A DNA stretch of 64,000 bases. Source: Caldifarciminota bacterium. GTDB taxonomy: Bacteria; Hydrothermota; Hydrothermia; LBFQ01; DSFT01. Positions 17,338 through 27,274 of this stretch are shown here, piece after piece (within the stretch, counting starts at the first letter, position 1; every line of letters begins with the position of its first letter). Under the pieces are notes generated by a model. It had not been told where the DNA came from. It searched no databases and saw only the letters and a list, made by a program, of their open reading frames with translations. Position numbers and translations under genes: made by a program. Location: contig JANXBH010000004.1 in NCBI GenBank assembly GCA_025060695.1, positions 18,734 through 82,733 on the forward strand, written 5' to 3'.

Positions 17338-18606
17338 ATGCTGTTAAAGGAATTAAAACAGAAGAAACTTTCAGAACTATACGAAATAGCGAAGCAGATG
17401 AATATAGAAGGATATGAAAACTTGAAAAAGGAAGAGTTAATAAGAAAAATAATAGAAAACACTACAACTGAAGAGGGTCTCGTATTTAAGGAAGGTCTTT
17501 TGGATATTATACCAGAAGGAGGATATGGATTTTTAAGACTACCTAGTCAAAACTTTCAGCAAAGCCCAGAAGACATCTATGTTTCTCCTGTTATTATAAA
17601 AAAACATAAATTAAAAGAAGGGGATATGATTGCAGGATTTGTAAAAGTTCCAAAAGAAAATGAGAAATACCATTCACTTGTAAAAATAGAAACTATAAAT
17701 GATGTAGAAGTAGACAAAATTATAGAAAGAAGAGAATTTGAAAAACTTACACCATTTTATCCAACACAAAAGATAAACCTTGAAATTCCTGGAGACGAAG
17801 ACTTATCAAGAAGAATAATAGACTTATTTATTCCTATAGGAAAAGGACAAAGAGGATTAATTGTTTCACCACCAAGAGCAGGAAAAACTATACTTTTGCA
17901 AAAAATTGCCCAAAGCATAGTAATAAATCATCCTGAAATTTACTTAATTATACTACTTATTGACGAGAGACCTGAAGAAGTAACTGATATGAAAAGACTT
18001 GTCCCCGAAGCGGAGATTTACTATTCTACCTTTGACCAACCTGCAGAAAAACATGCATATATTGCGGATATAGTCCTTGAGAGAGCAAAAAGATTAGCAG
18101 AAATGGGAAAAGATGTAGTAATACTATTAGATTCACTTACAAGATTTTCAAGAGCTCACAATGTAATAACACCGCACTCAGGAAGAACTATGACAGGTGG
18201 TCTTGATGCAGCAGCATTAATAAAGCCTAAGAAATTCTTCGGTAGTGCAAGAAACCTTGAGGAAGGAGGAAGCCTTACGATTATTGCAACCGCATTAATA
18301 GAAACAGGGTCAAGAATGGACGATGTAATATATGAAGAATTTAAAGGAACAGGAAATATGGAAATAGTATTAGATAGAAGATTAGCTGATAGAAGAATTT
18401 TCCCTGCAATTGACTTAAATAAGAGCGGGACAAGAAGAGAAGAATTTTTATTATCTAAGGAAGTATTAGAGAAAGTTTGGACCTTAAGAAAGGCTATATC
18501 AAGTAAAGATCCAGTAGACGCTATGGAATTTTTAATAAATAAAATGAAAAGGACAAACTCAAATAAGGAATTTTTAGAGCTATTAGAAATGGAATTGAAA
18601 TTATAA
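17338..18606 (+). CDS. rho: Transcription termination factor Rho
   Basis: Rho is the hexameric RNA helicase that ends transcription at unstructured RNA. The 422-aa protein has the Rho_N helical domain (1-45), the cold-shock-like RNA-binding domain, the P-loop PPRAGKT, the Walker B-like LLIDERPEEV, the LLDSLTRFSRAHN block, and the arginine finger region near the C-terminus. The start ATG follows GGGGGG-TGG. It ends 1 bp before the stop of the convergent aminopeptidase gene. Given the lack of hairpin terminators in this window, Rho probably carries a large share of termination. Confidence 0.97.
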   Translation: MLLKELKQKKLSELYEIAKQMNIEGYENLKKEELIRKIIENTTTEEGLVFKEGLLDIIPEGGYGFLRLPSQNFQQSPEDIYVSPVIIKKHKLKEGDMIAGFVKVPKENEKYHSLVKIETINDVEVDKIIERREFEKLTPFYPTQKINLEIPGDEDLSRRIIDLFIPIGKGQRGLIVSPPRAGKTILLQKIAQSIVINHPEIYLIILLIDERPEEVTDMKRLVPEAEIYYSTFDQPAEKHAYIADIVLERAKRLAEMGKDVVILLDSLTRFSRAHNVITPHSGRTMTGGLDAAALIKPKKFFGSARNLEEGGSLTIIATALIETGSRMDDVIYEEFKGTGNMEIVLDRRLADRRIFPAIDLNKSGTRREEFLLSKEVLEKVWTLRKAISSKDPVDAMEFLINKMKRTNSNKEFLELLEMELKL

Positions 18607-18607
18607 A

Positions 18608-19960
18608 CTATTCACTCTCAAGAAAAACTTTATAAGCTTTATATGTCATAAATAAATCAGCCTTAGAGCTTATTTCAAAAGGTGAGTGCATGTTCAATAT
18701 TGGAGGACCTACATCTATTATGTCCATTCCATATTCTGCTAAAAACATTGCAACAGTTCCTCCACCACCTTCATCCACTTTTCCTAAAATACCTGTTTGC
18801 CATATAACACCATTTTTATTAAATAAATTCCTGATATACGATGTATATTCTGCACTTGCTTCACTTGCATAGTATTTCCCCCCACTTCCTGTATATTTTA
18901 CTATTGCTACACCATGACCTAGCTTTGCACTATTCTTTAAATCATCAACTTCCTTAAAGTTAGGATTTACTGCGCTTGTTACATCTGCTGAAATGGCTCT
19001 TGAATTGTATAGTGAAATTTCTACATCATATGGCTTAATATCTTCCTCCATTTCAAGAATTTTTTTAACTACTATTTCTAAAAATTTACTCTTTGCAGAT
19101 GTATTTCCAAATGAGCCAATTTCTTCTCTATCTACAAATAGTAGTAAAATTGGATGTATATTCTCCTTTATATCCATAAGTGCTTTCAAAGAACAAAATA
19201 CACATATTCTATCATCTTGACCATAACCACCTATCAAGCTTTTGTCTATTCCAACATCCCTTGCTTTAAATGCAGGGACAATTTCAATATCAGCAGAAAC
19301 TAAATCTTCCTCCTCTATTTCATACTTTTCTTTTAAAATATGTAATGCATATTTTTTAATTTCCTCTTCCTTTTCACCATCCATAGGAACACTACCAAAC
19401 AGCACATCAAGTTTTTCTCCTGGCAATGCTTCATCTATCGGCTTATTTCCCTGAACTTTTCTTGAAAGATGTGGAAGTAAATCTGCTATGGTAAATACAG
19501 GGTCATCATTATCCTCACCAATTACTATGTACTGCTTTCTACCATATTTATTCAATATAACGCCGTGAATTGCTAAAGGAATTGAAAACCACTGATATTT
19601 TTTTATTCCACCATAGTACTGAGTATCTAATAAAACCAACTCACTATCTTCATATATTGGTCTTGGTTTTAAGTCAATTCTTGGACTATCAATGTGAGAT
19701 ACAATTATATTAAAGCCTCCTTTTTGACTTCTTACTCCCTTTTTATATAGTGCAACTATCCTTTCTTTGTCTGAAAATATAAGTTTTTCAGATTTATTAC
19801 TAAATCCATCTTTATATCCATTTTCAAGAGCTACACTAGTTATATAATTTACAACCTCTCTTTCAGTTTTACAGAGATTTAAAAATCTCTTATATTCTTC
19901 CGCGAAATTATATATCTGTTCTTTTTCTTGCGAAGATACTTTTTTCCATATGTTATTCAT
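18608..19960 (-). CDS. M18 family aminopeptidase
   Basis: M18 enzymes are tetrahedral dodecameric zinc aminopeptidases preferring acidic N-terminal residues. The 450-aa protein shows the metal and catalytic elements in order: SHIDSPRIDLKPRP (His ligand), YGQDDRICVF (bridging Asp), VDREEIGSFGN (catalytic and ligand Glu), the later SADVTSAVNPNF, and a C-terminal NMHSPFEISS (His ligand). No signal peptide is present, so it is cytoplasmic. It has its own leaderless-type promoter at 19968 and converges on rho with only 1 bp between stops. Confidence 0.93.
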   Translation of the reverse strand: MNNIWKKVSSQEKEQIYNFAEEYKRFLNLCKTEREVVNYITSVALENGYKDGFSNKSEKLIFSDKERIVALYKKGVRSQKGGFNIIVSHIDSPRIDLKPRPIYEDSELVLLDTQYYGGIKKYQWFSIPLAIHGVILNKYGRKQYIVIGEDNDDPVFTIADLLPHLSRKVQGNKPIDEALPGEKLDVLFGSVPMDGEKEEEIKKYALHILKEKYEIEEEDLVSADIEIVPAFKARDVGIDKSLIGGYGQDDRICVFCSLKALMDIKENIHPILLLFVDREEIGSFGNTSAKSKFLEIVVKKILEMEEDIKPYDVEISLYNSRAISADVTSAVNPNFKEVDDLKNSAKLGHGVAIVKYTGSGGKYYASEASAEYTSYIRNLFNKNGVIWQTGILGKVDEGGGGTVAMFLAEYGMDIIDVGPPILNMHSPFEISSKADLFMTYKAYKVFLESE

Positions 19961-19967
19961 AATTTGA

Positions 19968-19978
19968 AAATTTTAAGG
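19968..19978 (-). promoter_or_regulatory. Leaderless-type promoter of M18 aminopeptidase
   Basis: Minus-strand CCTTAAAATTT lies with TAAAAT 9 nt before the ATG at 19960. Confidence 0.65.
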
Positions 19979-20036
19979 TCATTAAGAAAAAGGAGTAAAG
20001 CTTTAGCTACAAATTTGAAACTATAAAGTTAAAATC

Positions 20037-20047
20037 CCTTAAAATTT
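20037..20047 (+). promoter_or_regulatory. Leaderless-type promoter of the mutase gene
   Basis: CCTTAAAATTT lies with TAAAAT 9 nt before the ATG at 20055. The bases between this and the divergent promoter (19979-20036) show no other feature I can name. Confidence 0.65.
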
Positions 20048-20054
20048 TGTTTTT

Positions 20055-21626
20055 ATGAAAGAATTAAGGAGAAAATTTCTAACTCCTTCAAACATAGAAA
20101 TAAAAGAAGTATACGACAAGGAAGATTTAGGTGAAATTCAAATAGAAAAGCCCGGCGAATTTCCATATACAAGGGGCATTCATAAAAATATGTATAGAGG
20201 AAGATTATGGACTATGAGACAATACTCTGGATTTGGTAGTGCGGAAGAAACAAATGAAAGATTTAAATACTTATTATTACAAGGACAAACAGGATTATCA
20301 ACAGCTTTTGATTTACCTACACAACTTGGATATGACCCAGACGAACCATTTAGTGAAGGAGAAATAGGAAAAACTGGAGTTTCAATTTCAAATCCAATAG
20401 ACATGGACATATTATTTAAAGATATTCCACTTGATGTAGTTTCAACATCTATGACTATAAATGCTACTGCAGGAATACTACTTGGTCTATATATTTATAT
20501 CGCAAAACAAAGAAATATAGAAATAGAGAAACTTTCAGGAACTACTCAAAATGATATATTAAAGGAGTTTGCTGCAAGAGGAAATTATATTTATCCAATT
20601 GAACCTTCAGTTAGACTTGTAGGAGATATTATAGAGTTTTGTTCTAAATATCTTCCAAAGTGGAACCCTATATCTATTTCAGGATATCACTATAGAGAAG
20701 CAGGAGCAAATGCAGTTCAAGAGCTTGCATTTACATTTGCTGATGCAATAGCATATGTAGAGGAAGTATTAAGAAGAGGTATTGATGTTGACGAATTTGC
20801 ACCAAGACTCTCGTTCTTCTTTAATGGACATATATACTTCTTTGAAGAAATAGCAAAATTTAGAGCTGCAAGAAGAATATGGGCTAAGATTATGAAGTAT
20901 AAATTTAAAGCAAAGAATGAAAATTCATTAAAACTTAGATTTCATACCCAAACCGCAGGTTCATCCCTAACAGCTCAAGAACCAGAGAATAACATAATAA
21001 GAACAACGATAGAAGCACTTGCAGCAGTCTTGGGTGGGACCCAAAGTCTTCACACTAATTCTTATGATGAAGCACTTGCACTTCCAACAGAAAAATCAGC
21101 AAGAATAGCACTAAGAACACAACAGATAATTGCATACGAAAGTGGGGTTGCGGATACCGTGGATCCTTTAGCAGGTAGTTACTTTGTAGAAAAATTAACA
21201 AATGAAATAGAAGAAAAAGTTTGGGAATATCTTGAGAAAATAGAGAAAATGGGTGGTGCTGTTGAGTGCATTAAAAATGGATATTTTCAAAATGAAATAG
21301 CCGAAAGTTCTTATAGATATCAAAAGGAAATAGAAAGTCGAGAAAGATACATCATCGGAGTAAATATATTTAAAACTGAAGAAAATCAAAAAATTGAAAT
21401 ATTTAGACTACCCGATGAAGTAGTTGAAAAAATCCTAAGGAGAGTAAAAGACTTTAAAGAAAATAGAAGTAAAGGTTATATCAGTGCACTTGAAGAATTA
21501 AAGAAAAAAGCTAAAACAAATGAAAACTTAATGGCATATATTATAAGAGCAATAGAAGAAAAAGCAACATTAGGTGAGATTTCACATGCTTTAAGAGAAG
21601 TTTGGGGTGAATATGATAGAATATGA
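20055..21626 (+). CDS. Methylmalonyl-CoA mutase, large (catalytic) subunit
   Basis: The enzyme interconverts methylmalonyl-CoA and succinyl-CoA with adenosylcobalamin. The 523-aa TIM-barrel subunit has YTRGIHKNMYRGRLWTMRQY, GLSTAFDLPTQLGYD, GVSISNPIDM, SISGYHYREAGA, FFNGH and the RFHTQTAGSSLTAQ segment typical of the mutase rather than isobutyryl-CoA or ethylmalonyl-CoA mutases, though these relatives cannot be excluded. It lacks the C-terminal B12-binding domain, as in split enzymes where a separate subunit of about 140 aa carries it; that subunit is not in the window. Its stop overlaps the next gene (ATGA). Confidence 0.93.
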   Translation: MKELRRKFLTPSNIEIKEVYDKEDLGEIQIEKPGEFPYTRGIHKNMYRGRLWTMRQYSGFGSAEETNERFKYLLLQGQTGLSTAFDLPTQLGYDPDEPFSEGEIGKTGVSISNPIDMDILFKDIPLDVVSTSMTINATAGILLGLYIYIAKQRNIEIEKLSGTTQNDILKEFAARGNYIYPIEPSVRLVGDIIEFCSKYLPKWNPISISGYHYREAGANAVQELAFTFADAIAYVEEVLRRGIDVDEFAPRLSFFFNGHIYFFEEIAKFRAARRIWAKIMKYKFKAKNENSLKLRFHTQTAGSSLTAQEPENNIIRTTIEALAAVLGGTQSLHTNSYDEALALPTEKSARIALRTQQIIAYESGVADTVDPLAGSYFVEKLTNEIEEKVWEYLEKIEKMGGAVECIKNGYFQNEIAESSYRYQKEIESRERYIIGVNIFKTEENQKIEIFRLPDEVVEKILRRVKDFKENRSKGYISALEELKKKAKTNENLMAYIIRAIEEKATLGEISHALREVWGEYDRI

Positions 21627-22450
21627 TATTTATAGTTCTCTTTATTCTTACATCTTGCAAGGAAAAGGAAGAGTTTATAATGGGTTATTATCCAAGTGCG
21701 GAAAGCGAAAAAGTAGTAGAAGATTTAAGTCCATTAGAAGAATACTTAGAAAAGAAACTCAATATAAAAATTAAACCATTTATAGCAACGGACTATACAT
21801 CACTTATTGAGGGTCTTTGCTCAGGGAAAATTGATGGTAGCTTTCTTTCGGCTTTGCCTTATGTAATTTCAAAGAGCAAGTGCAAAACAAAAATGATAGT
21901 TACATCCTTAAGAAAAGATGGAACCATTTTCTATAAAACTTACTTTTTAGTAAACTTAAACAAACCATATAAAAACCTATATGACTTAAAGGGTAAAACT
22001 TGGGGAATTCCTGATATTGCATCCACAAGTGGATACTTATTCCCAGTCTTAAGAATGAATGAATTAGGTTTAAATCCTGATAAGGACTTTAAAAAGATAC
22101 AGCTAAATACTCACGAAAATGTAATTATCGCGGTATATAATAATGAGATAGATTTTGGAACAATTTATTCAGATGCAAGAATAACACTAAAAGAAGAATA
22201 CCCAGATATTTTTGAAAAAACAAAAGTAATAGATAGCATAGGACCAATACCAAATGATGGTTTTGTAGTATCTTCAAGAGTAAATGAAAATTTAATTAAA
22301 GGACTAAAGGAAGCATTCCTGTCTATAAATAGCGATACAAATATATTAAACAGACTTAAAAAGTATGGATGGTATGGAGTGGTTGAAACGAACGACAGTA
22401 TATATAATTTAGTGGAAAAGCTATATTTTGAGGTTTTAAAAGGCAAGTAA
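21623..22450 (+). CDS. PhnD-like substrate-binding lipoprotein
   Basis: The 275-aa protein has a very short lipoprotein signal, MIFIVLFILTSC, with Cys12. It then has a periplasmic type II binding fold of the phosphate/phosphonate family: PSAESEKVVEDLSPLEEYLEKK, SLIEGLCSGKIDGSFLSALPY, LYDLKGKTWGIPDIASTSGY and NEIDFGTIYSDA. No ABC permease or ATPase is adjacent. Its coupling to a B12-dependent mutase gene is unusual and does not reveal the ligand. It ends 3 bp from the convergent BtuF-like gene. Confidence 0.87.
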   Translation: MIFIVLFILTSCKEKEEFIMGYYPSAESEKVVEDLSPLEEYLEKKLNIKIKPFIATDYTSLIEGLCSGKIDGSFLSALPYVISKSKCKTKMIVTSLRKDGTIFYKTYFLVNLNKPYKNLYDLKGKTWGIPDIASTSGYLFPVLRMNELGLNPDKDFKKIQLNTHENVIIAVYNNEIDFGTIYSDARITLKEEYPDIFEKTKVIDSIGPIPNDGFVVSSRVNENLIKGLKEAFLSINSDTNILNRLKKYGWYGVVETNDSIYNLVEKLYFEVLKGK

Positions 22451-22453
22451 ATT

Positions 22454-23278
22454 TTATAAGATATCCTCTAATTTTTTCTTTATATATGGCAGAACCTCAG
22501 TAATAAAACTTGGACCATAATGAGCTATATAATCACCGGGTGTTAAAATAATTCTACTTTCCTTAACTGCCCTTAGTTCTCCAAGACCAATACTAATGTA
22601 TCTTTGAATCACTTCATCAAGAGTCGGTTTTTTTATTCTTTCAGCTTTCGGTTCATATATAATAATATCAGGGTCTATAAGTTTTACTTCTTCATAATTT
22701 GGGAAAAAGTAGCTTTGTCTTTCATTAATAAATATATTTTCAAGACCCAATATAAATAAGCCATGAGTAATGTATGAATTTGAGCCAAATGTAATCTCAG
22801 GTGCAAGGTCAATTTCAGCAAAGTATTTGGCTTTGATACTGTCCACTTTTAACTTATTTAAAATTTCAAGTAAACCCATAGTTTTCTCGTAAGCGATTTT
22901 TGAAATAGAAAACAGATTTCCAATTCTTATGATATTATCTAATATATCAAACACACTATTTGCAAGTTTTGTAGTAAATATCACAAACCCTGAGTTTATT
23001 AAATCTTCATATACTTTTCTTTGAACTCCAGATGTAGTTAAAACAACTTGTGGATTTAAACTTTTTAAAAGCTCCATATTTATTTTTAAATATCCTCCAA
23101 GTTTTGGTTTATTTCTTGCTTCCTTTGGTCTATAACAGTATGCACTCACTCCCACAACCCTTTCAAAAAGACCAAGAAAGTCCAATATATCAGTAATATC
23201 CGGTGCAAGCGAAACCACCCTCTCTATCTTATCCTTAATCTCAAATTCTACATTTAAAAATTCATTATAGAATTTCAT
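22454..23278 (-). CDS. BtuF-like cobalamin/metal-chelate binding protein without signal peptide
   Basis: The 274-aa protein has the TroA/BtuF-type helical-backbone fold: RVVSLAPDITDILDFLGLFERVVGVSAYC near the start, LLKSLNPQVVLTTSG, the domain-linking helix near 105-140, and a second domain with LIDPDIIIYEP. It begins directly with the mature-type sequence, without signal peptide or lipobox, so it should be cytoplasmic. No transporter genes are adjacent. It overlaps the regulator gene upstream by 4 bp. Proximity to a cobalamin-dependent mutase hints at B12 handling, which is inference. Confidence 0.82.
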   Translation of the reverse strand: MKFYNEFLNVEFEIKDKIERVVSLAPDITDILDFLGLFERVVGVSAYCYRPKEARNKPKLGGYLKINMELLKSLNPQVVLTTSGVQRKVYEDLINSGFVIFTTKLANSVFDILDNIIRIGNLFSISKIAYEKTMGLLEILNKLKVDSIKAKYFAEIDLAPEITFGSNSYITHGLFILGLENIFINERQSYFFPNYEEVKLIDPDIIIYEPKAERIKKPTLDEVIQRYISIGLGELRAVKESRIILTPGDYIAHYGPSFITEVLPYIKKKLEDIL

Positions 23279-25269
23279 TTCAGCGCTTTTTCAATATAGC
23301 CATTCCAAAAATCAATTCTATCATTCAAACCTTTCTGTTTAATCAAGTCCAAAAGCCTATTAAAAACTTTACTATCAAGATTTCTAAATAGCGAGCTTTC
23401 CAAATACGCAATAGCTAAATTTTCCATATTTTTCTTTATTAGCAAATCGGATAGAAGTAATATACCCTGAGAGAAAAGCTGTTTTAATCTTTCTCTTTCC
23501 GTATATATCCATTCCTCGTATAAATCGCCCTCAAGCAAGTCAGCACTATATAAATTAAATGCATGGATAATTTTAGATATTGAAGTTTCAGTCTCTTTAT
23601 AATATAGCGATATAGCGGACTTTATGGAATTTTCAAAATCTTGAATATCAATATAAAATCTTTCATCAGTAAAAAATCCATAGCTTCCTCCTGAACTTTT
23701 AATAACATCACCATCTACAAGTATTTTCCTTATATTACTAACTATGGTATGTAGTTTTTGAGTAGCTTTTCTTTTGTCATCCTCTGACCATAAATCCTCA
23801 AATATTCTTTCCTTTGGTATAAATTTATCTCTGTTTATTAGAAAATATTTAAAAACTCTTAAATTAATCGGCCTATCAAAGTCATCTTCGTATAAAGTTT
23901 TACCACTTATAATAATCTTCAACTTACCAAACGCATATATTTCGTATTTCAATATCTTCTTTAGTCTTGTTAAAATTTTTACACTTTTAATTTTATCAAT
24001 CCTTTGAAGCAAGTCATAGTCATCCATATATTCGTAAATATCCTTAATTTTAAAATCTTCTTCAAGATGGAACTTAACTATAAATTTCTTGAAGTTCTCA
24101 GAAACTTCTTTATTTCTTTCAACATACATTCTTATTACTGGTTTTATACTTTCAATAATTTCCCTATCTATGGTTTGATATAAAATTTCCTCATTTTCAA
24201 TTATCTTCAAAAATTCTTCATAAGCTTCATCTAATCTTTTACCGATAGCAAGCAAATAGCACTTATATATCATTGCTGACATTTTTTGATATTTAGATTT
24301 TGACATATTTATAACTTTTTGAATAAGGTTTATTGCTTCCTCTAAATTACCCTTCTTTTCCAGCAAAAATACCTTTGAAAATAGAAACTTTGCATTCTCC
24401 CTTCTTGATATTGATACTAATTTTTCATATTCATTTATCATATTTTGTGCCTTTTCCAATTGATTGTTTTTTAAGTAGTAAGAAATCAAGTAGTTTAGTG
24501 CATTAGTTTGATTTAAGTAATTGTTTGACATTTTAGCATAATCAAGAGCAGCTATTAAATCCTGAACATTTACAGTATTTTCATAGTGAGATACAAAATA
24601 TTTATATAGAAAATACCTTGAAAGTGCACTTAAAGAGCCAATTCTCTTTGAAATTTCGTATGCATAACTTAATCTTAAACGAGCTTCAGCAAATCGATAG
24701 CTCATAGCAAAAAATGCACTATTATACAAAATTAGTCCAAAGTAGTGGTTTAGATTACCATAGTTCTTTAGTTCAATTTCTAATCTAAGCAATATTTTCT
24801 TAAATTCTTCCTTCTCGTACATTACGTCTAAGTTCCTATAGTAAGTAGCATCCAATATGGACTTATATACAAACAAATTCTTACTTAGAGCAAAATTTAC
24901 AGCATTGTTGTATACGTCTTCTATCTCTTGAATTCTTCCTAACCTTACGAGGACATTTATTAGTAAAATATAGCTTTCAAGCTTTATATAATCCAACACT
25001 CTATCTGATGAAACTACTTCATATAGTATTTTCATAGCTTTTAATTCATCTAATTGATTGTATGCAATATATCCCTCTACAAACATAAAGTTATAGTCAT
25101 TTTTGTATTTATTTGCAATTATCTTACAACCATTAAAGTCATCTAAAAATAATAACAAACAGCACTTTACAATATCCGCTTCATAATCCTCTAAGTTATA
25201 ATTTCTTAAATTATTCAAAATTTCTCTATAATTTCCAACTTCAAATATTTGAGAGAACAAATTTTGCAT
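23275..25269 (-). CDS. TPR-containing SARP/BTAD-type transcriptional regulator
   Basis: The 664-aa protein has a long alpha-helical repeat region (about residues 1-420) with TPR-like units. A winged-helix DNA-binding domain follows (about 444-540; FGKLKIIISGK, RVFKYFLINRDKFIPKERIFEDLW, KLHTIVSNIRKIL). A BTAD-like helical domain follows it (YSADLLEGDLYEEWIYTERERLKQLF). Classical SARPs carry the DNA-binding domain at the N-terminus; here the sensor-like repeats precede it. It is divergent from another TPR protein and may control it through the shared promoter region, and is co-transcribed with the BtuF-like gene. Confidence 0.85.
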   Translation of the reverse strand: MQNLFSQIFEVGNYREILNNLRNYNLEDYEADIVKCCLLLFLDDFNGCKIIANKYKNDYNFMFVEGYIAYNQLDELKAMKILYEVVSSDRVLDYIKLESYILLINVLVRLGRIQEIEDVYNNAVNFALSKNLFVYKSILDATYYRNLDVMYEKEEFKKILLRLEIELKNYGNLNHYFGLILYNSAFFAMSYRFAEARLRLSYAYEISKRIGSLSALSRYFLYKYFVSHYENTVNVQDLIAALDYAKMSNNYLNQTNALNYLISYYLKNNQLEKAQNMINEYEKLVSISRRENAKFLFSKVFLLEKKGNLEEAINLIQKVINMSKSKYQKMSAMIYKCYLLAIGKRLDEAYEEFLKIIENEEILYQTIDREIIESIKPVIRMYVERNKEVSENFKKFIVKFHLEEDFKIKDIYEYMDDYDLLQRIDKIKSVKILTRLKKILKYEIYAFGKLKIIISGKTLYEDDFDRPINLRVFKYFLINRDKFIPKERIFEDLWSEDDKRKATQKLHTIVSNIRKILVDGDVIKSSGGSYGFFTDERFYIDIQDFENSIKSAISLYYKETETSISKIIHAFNLYSADLLEGDLYEEWIYTERERLKQLFSQGILLLSDLLIKKNMENLAIAYLESSLFRNLDSKVFNRLLDLIKQKGLNDRIDFWNGYIEKALK

Positions 25270-25273
25270 ATTA

Positions 25274-25289
25274 CTTTAAAATTTTAAGG
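25274..25289. promoter_or_regulatory. Near-palindromic two-way promoter (regulator / TPR protein)
   Basis: CTTTAAAATTTTAAGG serves the plus ATG at 25292 (TAAAAT to ATG 9 nt) and the minus ATG at 25269 (11 nt). The whole intergenic space is 22 bp. Confidence 0.65.
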
Positions 25290-25291
25290 CT

Positions 25292-27274
25292 ATGATACTA
25301 ATATTTACATTACAAATTATTACAAACAAAGAACCTCTAAGACCTTTTAAGGATACTTATGTAAATCCGAATAATCCATATGTTCAAATAGACAAACTAT
25401 ATTATCAAGGTAAATTCTCTGAATCAGCAAGCTTATATGAAAAAGAATTACCAAGAGCATATACTGATGAGCAAAAATTTAGAACACTTTCAGGACTTGC
25501 TTGGAGTTATATTGGTATTGGGAGATTTCTTGAAGCTGCGGACTACTTTGAAAGAGCATCAGTTCTTGCAAAACAACCTAATCAACAGCTTGAAATAAAA
25601 TTAGGTGTTTCATTTGTTTGGCTTTTTTCAAGGAGATTTGATAGAGCACTACAAAATGTAGAACTTGCAAAAAGTATATACATAACTGATAAAGAAGGAT
25701 TAGCACAACTACACTTTTTAGAAGCTTGTATATTCTGGGAAAGTGGAAATAGAAATAGAGCTGAACAAAAATTCAACGAAGTTTTTAACAATTATCCAAA
25801 TACACTATGGGGACAAAAGAGCTTATTGGTATTAGCAAAGGCATATATTCAAAGTGGTGAACAACAAAAGGGCATAGAATATTTAAATAAAGTAATTGAA
25901 AGGGCGAAGGACGAGGAAATAATAAGTCAAGCATCTTTATTACTATTTGATATACACATGAATGCAGGCAAGGTTGATGAAGCAATTGAAGCACTAACGA
26001 AAGTTATAGAAAATTCACCAAATACAGAAGTTTCACGACAAGCTGAAGCAAGAATAGCACAAATAGCTGAACAATATAGAAGCAGATTAATTACAAATGA
26101 TCATCTTCTAAGTAAAAGTAGAACTGCAGCCGTATTTATATTATACAATCCAGGTATAAGGGCATATTATAATAAGGACTACTTTACAGCAAAACCGCTA
26201 TTAGAAAAGTTTATAAAATTATATCCAGAAGATACACTATCACAAAGGGTTGCTATACCACTTTCAGCTATATACATAGATGAGAAGGAACTTCAAAAAG
26301 CGATAGATGTATTAAAATTAGTAAATTTAAATAGACTTGATAAGGAAAATCTTGAAACTGCACAATATTTCCTTGCTACTTCCTATTTAGGTATTTCAGA
26401 CTTTCAAAATGCTGCATTTTATTATTCTAAACTCTTAAATTCACAAAAATTTTCAAAAGAAGCAGAACAAAAACTATTAGCAATACTAAATCAATATCCA
26501 GAATATGTAAACTATTTACCATCAACTCATCCATTCTACAATAGAATATCTGCTATATCTTCTTTAAAAGCAGGTGATACACTTGGAGCTATAAATAGTT
26601 TAGAAAGATATCTTTCAAGCAATCCTAATGATACTATTGCACTTTTATCAATTATAGACCTTTCGTATAAGAAAAAAGACTACAATAGAACATTAAAATA
26701 TGCAAAACAGTATATAAGCAAAAATCTTCAAACAAATAGAGATATAATACTCTATATTGCAGGAGCAAGTGCGTATTCATTAAATTACTATGGAGAAGCA
26801 CTTGAATATTGGGACGAACTTTTAGCAAGTTATTCAAATAGTCAATTTTATGAAAGAGCTCTAAACTTCTCAAGACAACTATTAACTGAGAGACCAGAAC
26901 TATTTTCGTTAAATTTAAAAAGTCAGGCATTGCTAAAAGAAAAAGAATATCAAAAAGTTTATGATTTATTTAAGAGAAAAATGTATAACGAAGTAATAAA
27001 TGCACTCGCTAACGATAACTCTGAACAAGCATTACTATTAAAATCTCAAAGTTATTTAAATTTAAAGGACTATCAAAATGCATATCTTCATATTTCAAGG
27101 ATTACAAAAGAAACACCTGAAATAGCTTTTATAAAGGCTGAAGCACTTTTTGGGATGAACAAACTAAGAGACGCCTACATTTACTATAAAAAAGCATTAG
27201 AATCACAAAATCCACAAATACAAAACATAAGTCAATTAAGAATACAACAACTTGAAGCAAAAGGAATAAAATGA
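25292..27274 (+). CDS. Exported tetratricopeptide-repeat protein
   Basis: The 660-aa protein begins MILIFTLQ, the short hydrophobic N-terminus shared by several exported proteins here; an in-frame stop just upstream rules out a longer start. The remainder is almost all TPR helices (for example LAWSYIGIGRFLEAADYFERAS, AKAYIQSGEQQKGIEYLNKVI, ASAYSLNYYGEALEYWDELL). This resembles periplasmic or outer-membrane-associated scaffold proteins in the FCB group. The next gene, rlmN, overlaps by 4 bp. Function unknown beyond protein binding. Confidence 0.85.
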   Translation: MILIFTLQIITNKEPLRPFKDTYVNPNNPYVQIDKLYYQGKFSESASLYEKELPRAYTDEQKFRTLSGLAWSYIGIGRFLEAADYFERASVLAKQPNQQLEIKLGVSFVWLFSRRFDRALQNVELAKSIYITDKEGLAQLHFLEACIFWESGNRNRAEQKFNEVFNNYPNTLWGQKSLLVLAKAYIQSGEQQKGIEYLNKVIERAKDEEIISQASLLLFDIHMNAGKVDEAIEALTKVIENSPNTEVSRQAEARIAQIAEQYRSRLITNDHLLSKSRTAAVFILYNPGIRAYYNKDYFTAKPLLEKFIKLYPEDTLSQRVAIPLSAIYIDEKELQKAIDVLKLVNLNRLDKENLETAQYFLATSYLGISDFQNAAFYYSKLLNSQKFSKEAEQKLLAILNQYPEYVNYLPSTHPFYNRISAISSLKAGDTLGAINSLERYLSSNPNDTIALLSIIDLSYKKKDYNRTLKYAKQYISKNLQTNRDIILYIAGASAYSLNYYGEALEYWDELLASYSNSQFYERALNFSRQLLTERPELFSLNLKSQALLKEKEYQKVYDLFKRKMYNEVINALANDNSEQALLLKSQSYLNLKDYQNAYLHISRITKETPEIAFIKAEALFGMNKLRDAYIYYKKALESQNPQIQNISQLRIQQLEAKGIK

